Source of the DNA: Synaphobranchus kaupii | Taxonomy: Eukaryota; Chordata; Actinopteri; Anguilliformes; Synaphobranchidae | Assembly: GCA_029718625.1 (NCBI GenBank) | Contig: CM056380.1 | Span: forward strand, 46,035,596-46,099,595 | Length of the DNA: 64,000 bases | Direction of reading: 5' to 3' | In this document: in pieces, positions 36,728 to 49,235 of the stretch | Position numbering within the stretch: the first letter of the stretch is position 1 | Layout of the letters: each line of letters starts with the position of its first letter | Notes under the pieces: model-generated | Databases searched by the model: none | What the model saw: the letters and a program-made list of their open reading frames with translations, nothing else | Told to the model about the DNA's origin: nothing | Position numbers and translations under genes: made by a program

Positions 36728-37328
36728 TGTGAGAACAGGTGTAGAGTCCGACTAAACAGGCCTGGAGCAGAGTGACACAGGAGGCTGCGGAGATGTTCCC
36801 CCTGAGCAGAGCTGACATCTTTCAGCGAGCCCCTGTGGGCGTGGCGGTGTCGCTGGCCCGACATGTGGAGGTGATGCAGTGCACTGCGGGGGCCCCCATC
36901 CCCCTGGGAGAAACGGGACCTGACAGTGCTCCCCGCGGAGCGGTGACCTGACCTTTCCTTTTCTGTTCGGGGGGAAACGGAAGGAAGGTAAAGACGCCTC
37001 TCGCCTCTCCCGCTTAGGCAGAGCACTTCAGACAGCTGTGAGTCTGAGCTGATGGGAGAGGCCCGCTGTCCAAGAGGAGCAGTGACCGCGTTCCTCATGT
37101 GTGTCCCATGCCCGGTCCCAACTCAACAAGGGCCGCGCACAAATTCGCCGGGACGTTAGATTCGGCCCTCTGGGGCTCGAGCGGTTTTGTTTCTTTCAGG
37201 TGGCAGTAAATTCAAACAAGCAGCTTATTCATGCTGAGAATCATGTGTTCAAATAAGGCCCCCATGGGGGGTGGGGGAGGGCATAGTTTAGAGGCATGTG
37301 CACAAAAGGGGTCAAAGGTCAGTATTAC
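36608..37328. other. Intron left of exon C
   Basis: Short (GT)n at 36691-36724; otherwise non-repetitive and GC-moderate. No further exon recognised. Confidence 0.55.
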
Positions 37329-37420
37329 CTGCACTCCTTATATTTGGGTCCAGGTCAGGCATCTCCTTCACCGCCTCTGGGCTAACGCTGTAGATGGAAG
37401 CCCCTGCTTCATTAATAATA
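37329..37420 (-). CDS. srbd1: SRBD1 exon C: end of YqgF domain ([11 protein letters not shown])
   Basis: 92-bp exon, minus strand, with acceptor ...CTGCTCCAG and donor GTAATA. Its first base completes a cysteine codon from exon D. It then reads [19 protein letters not shown] and [11 protein letters not shown], and the last G begins the valine codon completed by exon B. The (N/S)EAGAS-YSVS motif is shared by Tex and SRBD1 and marks the end of the YqgF domain; the following PDLDPN-RSA leads into the helical region. The exon is isolated by a 25.7-kb intron upstream and a 9.6-kb intron downstream. It is intact, and phase agreement on both sides supports the splice assignments. Confidence 0.96.
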
Positions 37421-37787
37421 CTGGAGCAGAATAGAGGGAGGAGGGAGGGAGGGAAGAAAGAGAAGAGAGAAAAAGAAGGGGAGGAAGAATAAAGAGAGAA
37501 CACTGAGCTCGGGAGGTTTTCGTGTTTTCATTACGACACAACATTGAGCAGTAAAAAAAAAAAAGACTGAACACCAGGCTTGAAGAACAAGGTTTTTGTG
37601 TGCAGAATCTTGGTCTAGTGCCGCACTGCATTCAGAGCATAAATGCCTGAGTACCAGACCCCCCAAACCCCCCCCCCCCAACCCCCCCAAACCTCTTCTA
37701 CATGAGTGCTGTGAATATTCTGTGTCTAATGACAGGAAAACACCATTTTAAAGAGGCTCCCTGACCTGGCTTGGGTAAGACAACACC
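37421..37787. other. Intron upstream of exon C acceptor
   Basis: A GA-rich tract at 37433-37500 (pyrimidine-rich on the gene strand), a poly-A run at 37552-37564 and C runs at 37669-37690. Confidence 0.6.
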
Positions 37788-38703
37788 CTGTCCTTCAGTA
37801 CGAGGGAACGTTTCAGCCTCTAATTACCCCTCTCAGCCTGTCCTTCAGTACGAGGGAACGTTTCAGCCTGTAATTACCCCTCTCAGCCTGTCCTTCAGTA
37901 CGAGGGAACGTTTCAGCCTGTAATTACCCCTCTCACCCTCTCCTTCAGTACGAGGGAACGTTTCAGCCTCTAATTCCCCCTCTCAGCCTGTCCTTCAGTA
38001 CGAGGGAACGTTTCAGCCTCTAATTCCCCCTCTCAGCCTGTCCTTCAGTACGAGGGAACGTTTCAGCCTCTAATTACCCCTCTCAGCCTGTCCTTCAGTA
38101 CGAGGGAACGTTTCAGCCTCTAATTCCCCCTCTCAGCCTGTCCTTCAGTACGAGGGAACGTTTCAGCCTCTAATTCCCCCTCTCAGCCTGTCCTTCAGTA
38201 CGAGGGAACGTTTCAGCCTCTAATTACCCCTCTCAGCCTGTCCTTCAGTACGAGGGAACATTTCAGCCTCTAATTCCCCCTCTCAGCCTGTCCTTCAGTA
38301 CGAGGGAACGTTTCAGCCTCTAATTACCCCTATCAGCCTGTCCTTCAGTACGAGGGAACATTTCAGCCTCTAATTACCCCTATCAGCCTGTCCTTCAGTA
38401 CGAGGGAACGTTTCAGCCTCTAATTACCCCTCTCAGCCTGTCCTTCAGTACGAGGGAACATTTCAGCCTGTAATTACCCCTCTCACCCTCTAATTCCCCC
38501 TCTCAGCCTGTCCTTCAGTACAAGGGAACGTTTCAGCCTCTAATTCCCCCTCTCAGCCTGTCCTTCAGTACGAGGAAACGTTTCAGCCTCTAATTACCCC
38601 TCTCAGCCTGTCCTTCAGTACGAGGGAACTTTTCAGCCTCTAATTACCCCTCTCAGCCTGTCCTTCAGTACGAGGAAACGTTTCAGCCTCTAACTTCTCT
38701 CAG
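37788..38703. repeat. 50-bp minisatellite, 18 copies
   Basis: The unit begins CCTGTCCTTCAGTACGAGGG, then AACGTTTCAGCCTCTAATTA, then CCCCTCTCAG. Spacing is an even 50 bp except for one 70-bp interval near 38441-38511, where a 20-bp part-unit (CTCTAATTCCCCCTCTCA) is duplicated. Variants ACATTT/ACGTTT and TTACCC/TTCCCC alternate. Confidence 0.97.
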
Positions 38704-39771
38704 CATGGTAACCTCCCCCCTGCCAGCATCCTCAAAGACACCTTCTGTTCACTCCTGAGAGCGCAGGTGACGACAGCCTCCCACTTTAGTGCGACTTCAT
38801 GCAGCCGCTTCATAAGTGGATAATAACGTGCTATTGCCAGCCGAGGTAACAACCCTGTTTCCGCTTTCTGCACTTTGCGACCCCCCCCCCCCACACACAC
38901 TCTCACACACACACAAACACACACACACAAACACACACGCATGCTCACACACACACACACCCATGCACACACGCACGCACGCACACGCACAAGCACACAC
39001 ACACATGCACACACACACAAACTCACACTCTCTCTCTCTCTCTCTCTCTCCCACTCACTCCTCCTTCATCAAAAAGACTATTCATCACGACTGGTTAAGA
39101 GGGCCCTGCGTTCTTTTATTCATCTCATTGTAAAAGGGAAACATTTTCAAGATGGAGGAGTGCTGAGAGAGGAAAGTAAGGCCACTCCACATTTTTAGCT
39201 TCTCTATGAACACTAGAAAGACTACGCACATGCTATTCACACACAATAATGAGTCCTTCCCTCCATGTGCACTCAACTGACTTCTAAGAACAGAGAAAAG
39301 CCCCATATATATCTTATAAAATAACTGGAAACATTAGGAGATCTAAAAGAGATGCTACAAAAACCATATCTTTGCACTGATTTGAAAGAATATAAAAGAT
39401 AAAAAGGCCAAAGATTCATCTTTATGGCCAGAATTGTTCGCCTTAGTGCATGCATTGGTCCAGAGGGACATTCCTTCTGACATCTCTCATTGGCTTCAAA
39501 TTACATTACAGAGCCATTTAAATATGCACTGGTATTTTAAGTGGTACCTCAGAATCCCAGAATTCCTTGGGACACTCAAGGCATGCAAGGCTACTACTTC
39601 CACACATCAAAACCAAGAATGCATTTTGGGTTAAGGCTACAATTCCTCTTATGCTGTCAGAAAGAGTTAACATTGCACGATAAAGACATGTCTAGTACAT
39701 GTATGCTGGAGTTGATGCGTGGGTAGATTAGAAACTCTTGATTGTTCTTTTGATTAATCTTTTGTAAATAA
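38704..39771. other. Intron with C run and CA/CT microsatellite
   Basis: A run of 12 C at 38881-38892 leads into CA-rich repeats to about 39020 and (TC)n at 39029-39050. The remainder is unique. Confidence 0.65.
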
Positions 39772-39970
39772 TAGCTAATTCTTTGCTGGCTTGTTAGCTC
39801 AATAAGTAGCTAATTCTTTGCTGGCTTGTTAGCTCAATAAGTAGCTAATTCTTTGCTGGCTTGTTAGCTCAATAAGTAGCTAATTCTTTGCTGGCTTGTT
39901 AGCTCAATAAGTAGCTAATTCTTTGCTGGCTTGTTAGCTCAATAAGTAGCTAATTCTTTGCTGGCCTGTT
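39772..39970. repeat. 35-bp minisatellite, 5.6 copies
   Basis: The unit is TAGCTAATTCTTTGCTGGCT followed by TGTTAGCTCAATAAG. Five units are identical and a sixth is partial with one substitution (GGCCTG). Identity between copies points to recent expansion. Confidence 0.97.
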
Positions 39971-40789
39971 ATTGTTTTATTGTGTTTGAATTATGTCACA
40001 TCATTGTTTATGAGTGGTTTTGTTCACTGCTTATTCCTTAATGGGAGTAAACTCAGATTACCATTTCCCACTCAAAACTAGGAGGCATCATCAGCTCCAT
40101 TTGCACAGGTGGTTCTGTAGTCCCAGCACTGCTGGGAATGGAGGAATGGGGGGAGGGAGAAAATTAGAGAAGGAGAGATAGGCAGAGGAAAAGAGGGAAG
40201 CAAAAGAGAGAGGACAGACGAGAGACGCACAGAAACCCTATCAGAAAAAAAGAGGGATTACACAGCCAGAGAATCTGAAGAGAGGAAACATTATAATTTG
40301 CTGATAATTACTTCATATTAACATAACCGAGCACTAAGTGATTGCATTGGAGAACACTGTGAAAGCCCTGTTCCTACCCACCTGCTACCCACTGTCAGAA
40401 ACAGGTGCAAGTCTTTGATAAGGCCAATTACAACTCTGTGCTAACGAAGGAACCCAGAGCGAACGTTCAGCAGCACAGATAATATCCCTGGTTCCTATTA
40501 ATGAATGACACATGCTTGACAAGCTCGTAAAAGGTTTTGGAATGTCATTTTTTCCCCCCCTTCACGCGTGGCAACGTGGCGAACTATTCTTAGCTGGGCA
40601 AGTGGCGTCATGTCTAAACGAGATGCCAATTTAAACTGGCAGCCTGTACAGTCGCACGCTATTAGTAAACTGCATTAAACCTCCCAAAAAAAAAAAAACA
40701 AAAAAAAAAAAAAACAGACACTTATTAAAAAGAAATGAAGGTTAATTAGCCGTGGCAGGGCTCAGTTATGCGGCTGGCGATAACGGGAA
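39971..40789. other. Unique intron with poly-A
   Basis: GA-rich stretch at about 40150-40230 and poly-A at 40685-40713 just before the LINE. No exon recognised. Confidence 0.55.
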
Positions 40790-42416
40790 GACCGACCAAC
40801 AGCCCGAGATTTCCCAGCCTCTCTACTGCTTCTCTGAAATCTCACAGCGAGATGTTGAGGGCATCATCAGCAAGATGAAACCTTCTACCTGTGCCCTGGA
40901 CCCCTTTCCCACAGCCCTGGTAAAATCTAACATCTGTGCCGTAAGTCCCCTGATCACCAAAGTCATAAACCACTCCCTCCTGGCTGGCCATGTTCCATCT
41001 GCTCTAAAAACTGCTGTCATCAGACCCCTTCTCAAAAAACCCACTCTAGACCCAGAAGTCTTTGCCAACTACAGGCCCATTTCCAACCTGCCATTTCTAT
41101 CCAAGGTGCTGGAAAAAGTAGTGCCGCTCAGCTTCAGGACCATCTCAAATCCAACAACCTCCTAGAGAAATTCCAGTCTGGCTGACGCCGGCTCCCCAGC
41201 CCTTCTCATTCTGCTCGATCTGACTGCAGCATTTGATACGGTCGATCATGACATCCTCCTCAACCGTCTACACTGCACCATCGGACTCTCTGATTCTGCC
41301 CTAAACTGGTTTCAATCCTACCTCACCGGAAGAACTGAGTACGTCTCATTGGGAGATGCAAAGTCACACACTCATCCTGTCACCTGCGGTGTCCCTCAAG
41401 GGTCGGTCCTCGGCCCTACACTCTTCACACTTTACATGCTCCCCCTGCCGTGTCATCAGTAGGCATGCAATATCATTACATTGCTATGCTGATGACACTC
41501 AACTTTACCTAAAAACTGACCGAATCCCGTCTGCAGCCTTGCCATTGTCATCATCATCATCACCATCATCTACACTTACCACCTGTCTGGAGGAGATAAA
41601 GGCGTGGATGAATCACAACTTCCTGCAACTAAACAGCTCCAAAACTGAAGCTATTTTAGTTGGCACTCCACACCAAGTCCAGTCATCCCCCATAACCAGC
41701 ATCACCTTCTCTGGCCAGGACATTCCCCTCTTATCAACAGTCACTAACCTGGGTGTAAAAATGGACCCTCAACTGTCATTCGACGCCCATATTAAACAGG
41801 TGTGTAAGAACTCATTCTACCACCTCAGGAACATCGCCAAACTCCGTCTCAGACTCACTCTGTCAGATGCTGAGATACTCATCCACGCATTTGTCTCCTC
41901 CAGACTGGACTACTGCAATGCACTTCTCATCGGGATGCCTAGCAAGAGCCTCCAGAAGCTCCAATACATTCAGAACAGCGCTGCTAGGATCCTGATGAGA
42001 TTGCGAAAATATGACCACATCGCACCCATCCTTCAGTCACTTCACTGGCTTCCTGTCTCTGACAGGATTGACTACAAAATCTCCCTGCTTACCCATCAGT
42101 GCATCCATGGCAATGCCCCCCCCCCCCCTAACCTTCTCCTTCCCCCAAGGACCAAGCTCCGCACCATGGGGGATCGGGCCTTCTACTCAGCCGCTCCCCG
42201 TCTGTGGAATACCCTCCCTGACCACCTGAGGGCACCACAGACGGTTGAAGCTTTTAAAAAAGGACTCAAAACCTTCCTTTTTAACAGAGCCTTTTCTTTT
42301 TTAGCTCTACCAGTTTTTTTTTTTGTTGTTTTTATGCTCATGCTTTACACTGTAGCACTTTGAGATTTGCCTCAAATATAAAGTGCATTACAAATAAAAT
42401 GTATTATTATTATTAA
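40790..42416 (+). mobile_element. L2-clade LINE, 5'-truncated, with RT domain (defective)
   Basis: Plus-strand translation follows L2-type reverse transcriptase order: TCALDPFPTALVKSN, LKKPTLDPEVFANYRPISNL, then (after an indel near 41180) LLILLDLTAAFDTVDHDILL, GVPQGSVLGPTLFTLY, and (after a frameshift near 41450) HCYADDTQLYLKT. The C-terminal part contains LDYCNALLIGMP and LQSLHWLPVSDRIDYK. YADD is the catalytic motif. The 3' end has AGCACTTTGAGATTTGCCTC and an (ATT)n tail near 42416. Endonuclease and 5' region are missing, so the copy is dead. Confidence 0.9.
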
Positions 42417-43488
42417 CCACCCGAGCACCAGTGCCTCTCTCTCGTGCCTCGGGAACAGGGAAACATGATGAAGAGGAGGAGGAGGATCAGGAGGCAGTAA
42501 AGGGAGGAGTACAGCTCGCAGTATGTGTTATTTATCACATGGGCAGGGGGGGCAGGGGTACAGGCAGTAACACAGTGAACTCAGTCACTGACCTCTGGCT
42601 CTAGAGAGAGGGCTCTCTATCAGAGGGCTAATACTTAAATCAGGCAGAGCCAGAGCCAGAGCCAGTGCAGTGGCTGTCTAACAGAGCCAGGTTCCAGGGC
42701 TTCACTTATGCTAAGCTAACGTTTTCGGTAGCGTGTGCCGTGTTTACGTTCCCTGCAGCAGGATTGTGAGGCGACAGTGTTCGGCACAGGGCCCTCCTTA
42801 AAATAGACTCAAAAATGCAAGCACTCGTTCAAGTTTTTTACACCCCCCCCCCCCCCCCCCTCAGAAAAAGCAGAGCACCTTGCAATGACCAATCACCATC
42901 TTACAGAGATATTTGGGTCACATGACTTCACTCCTGACCAATCCCCATATCCGATGACCACAGGCATCAATTATGGGACTGAAAGTCATTTTTGCTTTTC
43001 ATTTGTACCAATGCACAATGCTGCTTATAGTGACTGGGAAAAATTTATCTTTTGATTATTTCAGGGAGCAAAAGCCAAGGCTGAAATTGTTAATATGTGG
43101 TAAACAGGGCTAGAGAAGGAAGAATTAGGCTATTTTTTAATAATACACAATAACTTAAATTATTTTCCATTGGTGGGCACAAGGCATATCACCTGTTTTT
43201 AGTTTTTATATCAATCTGCAGTGGCTGCTTGTATTGTCAAATGTTGGTAAAAAGTATTCAAAAAGAATGTCTTGTTTTTGTTTCCCAAATATATCCTTGA
43301 ATATAAGGGGGAAAACAGCATGATAACACTGATCATAAAGGAGCAGAGATGAGAGTACGGAATGCAGAACCATATTGCCACTGACCTGTCACTGATCCCT
43401 CTCTCTGCAGTCGGTCACACAGAGTTAAAGGGGTGTTGCTCACTCCTGTTTGCGCTGTTCACCCTGCGCTCCCAGGCCTCGACCGTCC

Positions 43489-43490
<2 letters not shown>
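42417..43490. other. Unique intron with 18-base C run
   Basis: C run at 42843-42860, with AT-rich sequence at 43000-43330. No exon recognised. Confidence 0.55.

Positions 43491-43554
<64 letters not shown>
43491..43554. repeat. (CT)32 microsatellite
   Basis: 64 bp of perfect CT dinucleotides. Confidence 0.98.
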
Positions 43555-43557
<3 letters not shown>

Positions 43558-44359
43558 ACACAAATAGTCTTAGACTGACTGAGTGCCTGCACTGTAATGT
43601 ATTCCAAGCTGACCTGCTACAGTGGTACTGGCTCAATGTTGACTAAGGCAACACTGCCATCTAGGGGACAATTTAGCATATTGTAGGACTTGTTCCAAAA
43701 TCTAGTGGCAAAAACACATCCCAAATACACAAGTGGTAATTATTTTATGTTCATCAAAATTACAGGGAAATATACTTGAAAAAGAAAGAAAAATACCCTG
43801 CAGTAAACTGAATCGAGCTATGTAGGTAAGTTAACCATGATGGTGAGGGGTTGACTCGCTGTGTTGATTAAACTCACACTCAAAGCTATGTCTATTTGTC
43901 ACAGGGACACTTTACCTGAAAAAACAACAATCCATTTTGCTCAGTTTGACCACTGCTGAAAGATCAGTCTTGTACCGGGAGTGAACTTATTAATATTATG
44001 AACCTTCCAGAACAAAGTGGATACAATGCAGAGAATGCTGGATGGTGAAAATAGGCAGCATTTTAGATTTAATTTACAACACCGGAATGACACTGTCTAC
44101 AGTAAGCCATTGTGATGCAGTGCTGGGACAAAATTAACTCCGCCTTTTATTAGGACCATGAACTCTAAACCAATCAAAATTCCTCAAAAAAAATCTGTTG
44201 TAAAAATTTGTCTGAATTTACAATAGAATCCCAAATAGGAAGGACATAAAACTGTAGAATATTAAATCAAGTCAAACCTGAAATGCAATCACTCAGTTTT
44301 ACGAATACACAAACATAAAATAACTATTAGTTTACTTGATAAATACGCAATATTGGGTG
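43555..44359. other. AT-rich unique intron
   Basis: No repeat family or exon recognised between the CT repeat and the solo LTR. Confidence 0.5.
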
Positions 44360-44364
44360 GGCGA

Positions 44365-44913
44365 TGTAACATCCGCCGTTCCCTTCCAGCCCACCTTCCT
44401 TTAGTTCCCCTGTTTAGTTCCTCATTTTCTCCCCATTATGTCCCAGCCAATCACTCGCCTTCCCCGCTCGCATTCCGCACTTGCATTCATTACCTCATTC
44501 ACTCTGGCTCACATTCCTCACGCCCGGTTCATTACTCATCTCCCATTTCACCTGTTTCTTCCCTTATTTATATCGCCCTCTTTGTGTGTTCTGTGCCAGT
44601 TTGTTCCGTCAAATCTGTTGTGTGTTTGACATGTTATTCTGCCTCTGTTTGTTTGTTGCTATTGTTCAGTCTGTTTTCAGTTCGCCCGTCCAGCCTGCTT
44701 TCCCGTTCCAGCCCTCCTGCCTGTTGCCCAGCTGCTGCTCATTACCTCATCTGCCCTCTTGTTACTCGCCAACCCCGTAGCCTGATAGTCACCCAGCTCT
44801 CATTTGCCTGCTTGTCTGTCCACCTGAATAAATTCACTCCTTTGCTGAGTTTTTGCCTGAGTCTATCTCCGAGTCCTGCATTTAGGTCCATTCCAGTTTT
44901 GGGAACCGTAACA
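44365..44913 (+). mobile_element. Solo LTR of an LTR retrotransposon
   Basis: A 549-bp element starting TGTAACATCC and ending ACCGTAACA (TG...CA), flanked by the 5-bp direct repeat GGCGA at 44360-44364 and 44914-44918. Internal features fit an LTR: pyrimidine-rich U3, TTATTTATATC (TATA-like) at about 44572, AATAAA at about 44828 as polyadenylation signal, and a short R/U5 with GAGTCCTGCATTTAGGTCCA, typical of fish Ty3/gypsy-type LTRs. No internal retroelement sequence adjoins it, so it is the product of LTR-LTR recombination. Confidence 0.85.
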
Positions 44914-44918
44914 GGCGA

Positions 44919-45691
44919 CCCATTATTCTCTCTGACCCAATGAGAGGAAGAGGGGAGGCATTTCTGTTCATCTCCGCCACTTTTCGGGTAACCATTTGAG
45001 CTGAGTGTTTAGTCTTGCACCTATCTTGGTCTAAGGTACAGTAGAACCTCTGTGTGGTTAACCTTGTCACCAGAAAGAACCTCTCTCCTGTTCACCCTTG
45101 CTGCCGTCATGGCAACCATGCCAGTCGGTAACATCCGCTCAATAGTGGGTGGCCTACTGACACGCATCATATTTTCAAATGAACTTGAGTGTCATGACCG
45201 CCCACCCGCTCCCCGCCCCCACCCTCTCCATTTCTGCTTCTTGATTAGCAGACTCCACGCTGGCCAGCCTGACGGCTGATGTGTCACTCAGGAGTCGCCT
45301 CTCCACTGCGCTAATGAACCGTGGCACCTGACCTTCAGCTGGCCAGATGAGATGGCGTAATTAACATATTTCAGCCAGTTAAAAGTGGGTGAGACGGGAC
45401 GGGACAGGCTGTGTGCGGGCAGGGGTATGAGAGCATGCCCTGTGTGGATGTGGGCACACCCCAGATGAGGCCCTGAGCTGCTGGGGAGAGGTCCCGCCGC
45501 TCTGTGGCGCAGTGACACCCCTGCTCCACCCTCCCCCCACCCTCTTTCCTCTCACTCTGCCAGGGCCTGGAGGCTCCGCTCCCAAACTACTGTCCCATCT
45601 GCTATGACACTGCTGACAGGCCAGACACAGTGACCTCCTCAATCTCTCTCTCACATACACATAAACACGGACATGCACACACGCACATGCA
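44919..45691. other. Unique intron sequence
   Basis: Non-repetitive apart from a short CA stretch at about 45650-45690. No exon recognised. Confidence 0.5.
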
Positions 45692-46917
45692 CTAACCCAG
45701 CACCGGCACCTCACTGGTACTGACCCACTGGCTTTACTAACCCAGCACCGGCACCTCCCTGGTACTGTCCCACTGGCTTTACTAACCCAGCACCGGCACC
45801 TCCCTGGTACTGACCCACTGGCTTTACTAACCCAGCACCGGCCTCTCCAGGTACTGTCCCACTGGCTTTACTAACCCAGCACCGGCCTCTCCCTGGTACT
45901 GTCCCACTGGCTTTACTAACCCAGCACCGGCCTCTCCCAGGTACTGGCCCACTGGCTTTACTAACCCAGCACCGGCACCTCCCTGGTACTGACCCACTGG
46001 CTTTACTAACCCAGCACCGGCCTCTCCCAGGTACTGTCCCATTGGCTTTACTAACCCAGCACCGGCCTCTCCCAGATACTGTCCCACTGGCTTTACTAAC
46101 CCAGCACCGGCCTCTCCCAGGTACTGTCCCACTGGCTTTACTAACCCAGCACCGGCCTCTCCCAGGTACTGTTCCAATGGCTTTATTAACCCAGCACCGG
46201 CCTCTCCCAGGTACTGTCCCACTGGCTTTACTAACCCAGCACCGGCCTCTCCCAGGTACTGTCCCATTGGCTTTACTAACCCAGCATCGGCCCCTCCCTG
46301 GTACTGTCCCACTGGCTTTACTAACCCAGCACCGGCCTCTCCCAGGTACTGTCCCACTGGCTTTACTAACCCAGCACCGGCCTCTCCCAGGTACTGTCCC
46401 ATTGGCTTTACTAACCCAGCACCGGCCTCTCCCAGGTACTGTCCCACTGGCTTTACTAACCCAGCACCGGCCTCTCCCAGGTACTGTCCCACTGGCTTTA
46501 CTAACCCAGCACCGGCCTCTCCCAGGTACTGTTCCAATGGCTTTATTAACCCAGCACCGGCCTCTCCCAGGTACTGTCCCACTGGCTTTACTAACCCAGC
46601 ACCGGCCTCTCCCAGGTACTGTCCCATTGGCTTTACTAACCCAGCATCGGCCCCTCCCTGGTACTGTCCCACTGGCTTTACTAACCCAGCACCGGCCTCT
46701 CCCAGGTACTGTCCCACTGGCTTTACTAACCCAGCACCGGCCCCTCCCAGGTACTGTCCCACTGGCTTTACTAACCCAGCACCAGCCCCTCCCAGGTACT
46801 GTCCCACTGGCTTTACTAACCCAGCACCGACCTCTCCCAGGTACTGTCCCACTGGCTTTACTAACCCAGCACCAGCCCCTCCCAGGTACTGTGCCACTGG
46901 CTATACTAACCCAGCAT
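45692..46917. repeat. 45-bp minisatellite, 27 copies, with 360-bp duplicated block
   Basis: The unit begins CTAACCCAGCACCGGCCTCT, then CCCAGGTACTGTCCCACTGG, then CTTTA. One unit near 45848 lacks a base. Rare variants GTTCCAATGG-CTTTATTAAC and GCATCGGCCCCTCCCTGG each occur twice exactly 360 bp apart (lines beginning 46141/46501 and 46261/46621), showing duplication of an eight-unit block. The 15-residue periodic frames on both strands (up to 427 residues) are artefacts. Confidence 0.97.
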
Positions 46918-49036
46918 GTTACTGAGAGGGAAACTAATTCAAAGGCAAGGAAGAGGAGCACACACACACACACACACACACACCGTGCACTCACCAGCAG
47001 ACATACACATTCCTTTGCTCATTAAGTGATATGTGACAGTGGCTGACCCTGTAGGAGAATTGAAAGGGAGATGTGGGTCTGGCCCCCACAGGACAGGACT
47101 ACCCATAAGGCTGTGCTGTAATCAGAGAGACTCAGAGCCCCCCTATCATGTCTGAATTAATTACAGCAGCACTCGTGTCTGCCGGCCCTCTGAGGCGACA
47201 CGTACGGCCTCGCTCGGGCATCGCCGTGCAGAGGGCATCGCCGTGGCAGCCAGCAGAAGGTTGTCTGCGCCCCGGACGGGCCGAGGCGGACGGGGGCGGC
47301 TCTAGTCCAGCTCTGGCCCTCCCGTCTGGCGGATGAGCTGGATCCCTGCGGGGCTGTCACTCACTCACACGCCCCTTCCAATCCACTGTCCCCGTCCATG
47401 AACAATGTCACAGCCCATAACCCCCTCGCGTCCCCCCGTACGCTACCCCCGTCATCCCCCTGGGCCCACCTGCTAAACCAGCATGGGAGCCCTGGACACA
47501 GGCCAAGAAGATCCAGAGGGGACAGCAGTCTCATTCTGAAAGATGGATACAAGCCCTGATACTCTCATGAACCCGCAAAAAACCTCATGGCCTTTCTTTC
47601 ATAGCCCTACTAATGAATCTCTTCTGAATTAATTAGTCATAGGATCTCTTGTGATGGAGCGTCAAGGGCGTTGTGATGGTGAGAACGTGATACACAAATG
47701 CTTCACCGGGGAGGAAGTTGAGGAGAGCGGAACAGGAAGTGTGGACGGGGCAGGACAGAGGAAAGTTGACTCTCCCTCATCTCTCCTGTGGCCCGGGGGG
47801 GGGTACGGGGGAAGGACGGGTGAAAGTTCAGGATCCAGCGGCGAGCTGTACAACTGCAGAGCCGTCTGCACTGAAGGGGAGGCTGCTTACGGCTTCCTCT
47901 GTGATACGCCATGTCTTCAGACTGCCCTTCACCTGTGACTGCACTGTATGGCTCCCTCTACAGGCCACACAACTATTACATCTCACAGTACATGAGCAGT
48001 TCAACAGGAGATCTGTGTGTGTTTGTGTGCGCGTATGTGCATACGTTTGTATGTTAGCTCCGTACCACACACCTATTTCACTTCCCATTCCCATCTCCCC
48101 CACTTCACGCTGCGCTTAATATAGTAGCATGCATCACACCGGCACAGCAGGCACATGCTATAGGGGACTGGCTCTTTTCAACAGCTTTTAATTAACAGGC
48201 GGAAAGAGCTGGTCGGCAGGCTTTTACTCAATCAAAGTTATCAACCCTGGGAGAAGTGATAAAGCCAGCAATGGAAACTTGGCTGCCGTGCAATCTCTCC
48301 GCTTGTAGCCTTTTACGCTCAGATTAGGCGGAGGCGCTCGCTTCCTTAAAGATGCATGCGGGGAAAAAAAGGGGGGAAAACGAAATCGAGAACAGAGAAG
48401 CGCTCCGCTTTTCAACCCGAGAAGCGCCGTTCCGGTCTCCTTTATTTACATTGGAGAGGCAGAGTGACGGTGATCTCTGCCTCCCTCTATTCGAAACCAT
48501 CTCATTCCACAGCCGCCACCACAGCCGTGCGGGTTAGGTCAGGTTCCAACCCGCCGCCCAAACACATATTTGTGCGGCCGACCTGTTGAACCCTATTACC
48601 CGGTCTTTATCTCCGTCAGGAACCGCTGTAATAGCCTGCCCCGCCCCCTCCCCCTCTGCTCTCCGCCTCCCCCGATTCCTCCCCGCGCCCCGCCCGCCCC
48701 CCTTCCCCAGAGGTCCCCCAGCTTTGCCCATTGTTCACTCAGCTGCAAAGCCTGACCCCAGGACCCTGGACCCGGCCACAGGAGAGAAGATCACATATCT
48801 GTCTTCGTCTTGTCTCAAAATGGTGACATTTTTCGGCAAGAAAAGGGTCCAAATGGCAGGTGTCAGACAGCCTTAGCCTCACGCGAGGCGCTAGGAGGCA
48901 GGAAGGCCCCAGTCAGCATGTGGCCATGTCAAAGCCACACTCTAGCTGCCATCCGAGTGCGCGTCTGAAAAGAGCAAACCTCACTGCCGGTTACATCAAT
49001 CTGGAGCCAGACGCACTCGATGAGCACGCACATGCG
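46918..49036. other. Unique intron, partly GC-rich
   Basis: A short CA tract at 46959-46983, CpG-rich patches at about 47180-47310 and 48500-48720. At 48180-48260 is an AT-core segment (TTTTAATTAACAGG) with possible homeodomain sites. No exon recognised. Confidence 0.5.
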
Positions 49037-49235
49037 CTCACAGAACATAAACATACACGCACGCACAGCGCGCGCACGCACGCACACACGCACACAGCGC
49101 GCACACAGCGCACACACAGCGCGCACACACACGCACACACACACACGCACACACAGAGCGCACGCACGCACGCGCACGCACGCACACACGCACGCACGCA
49201 CACACAGCACACACAGCACACGCATTCACACACAG
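49037..49235. repeat. CA/CACGCA compound microsatellite
   Basis: About 200 bp of CA repeats interspersed with ACGC and AGCGCGCAC units; open in several frames but without coding character. Confidence 0.93.

Noticed and set aside
36605..37098. 160-residue minus-strand frame near exon C as a possible extra SRBD1 exon
   Set aside because: It does not resemble Tex/SRBD1, and exon C already joins exon B in frame without it.
44353..44943. 196-residue plus-strand frame
   Set aside because: It coincides with the solo LTR boundaries; LTRs are not coding and the open frame reflects pyrimidine-rich sequence.
45711..46994. 427-residue open frame with a 15-residue period (and a 327-residue frame on the other strand)
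   Set aside because: It is the 45-bp minisatellite read in frame. Both strands are open at once, with no splice or start context.
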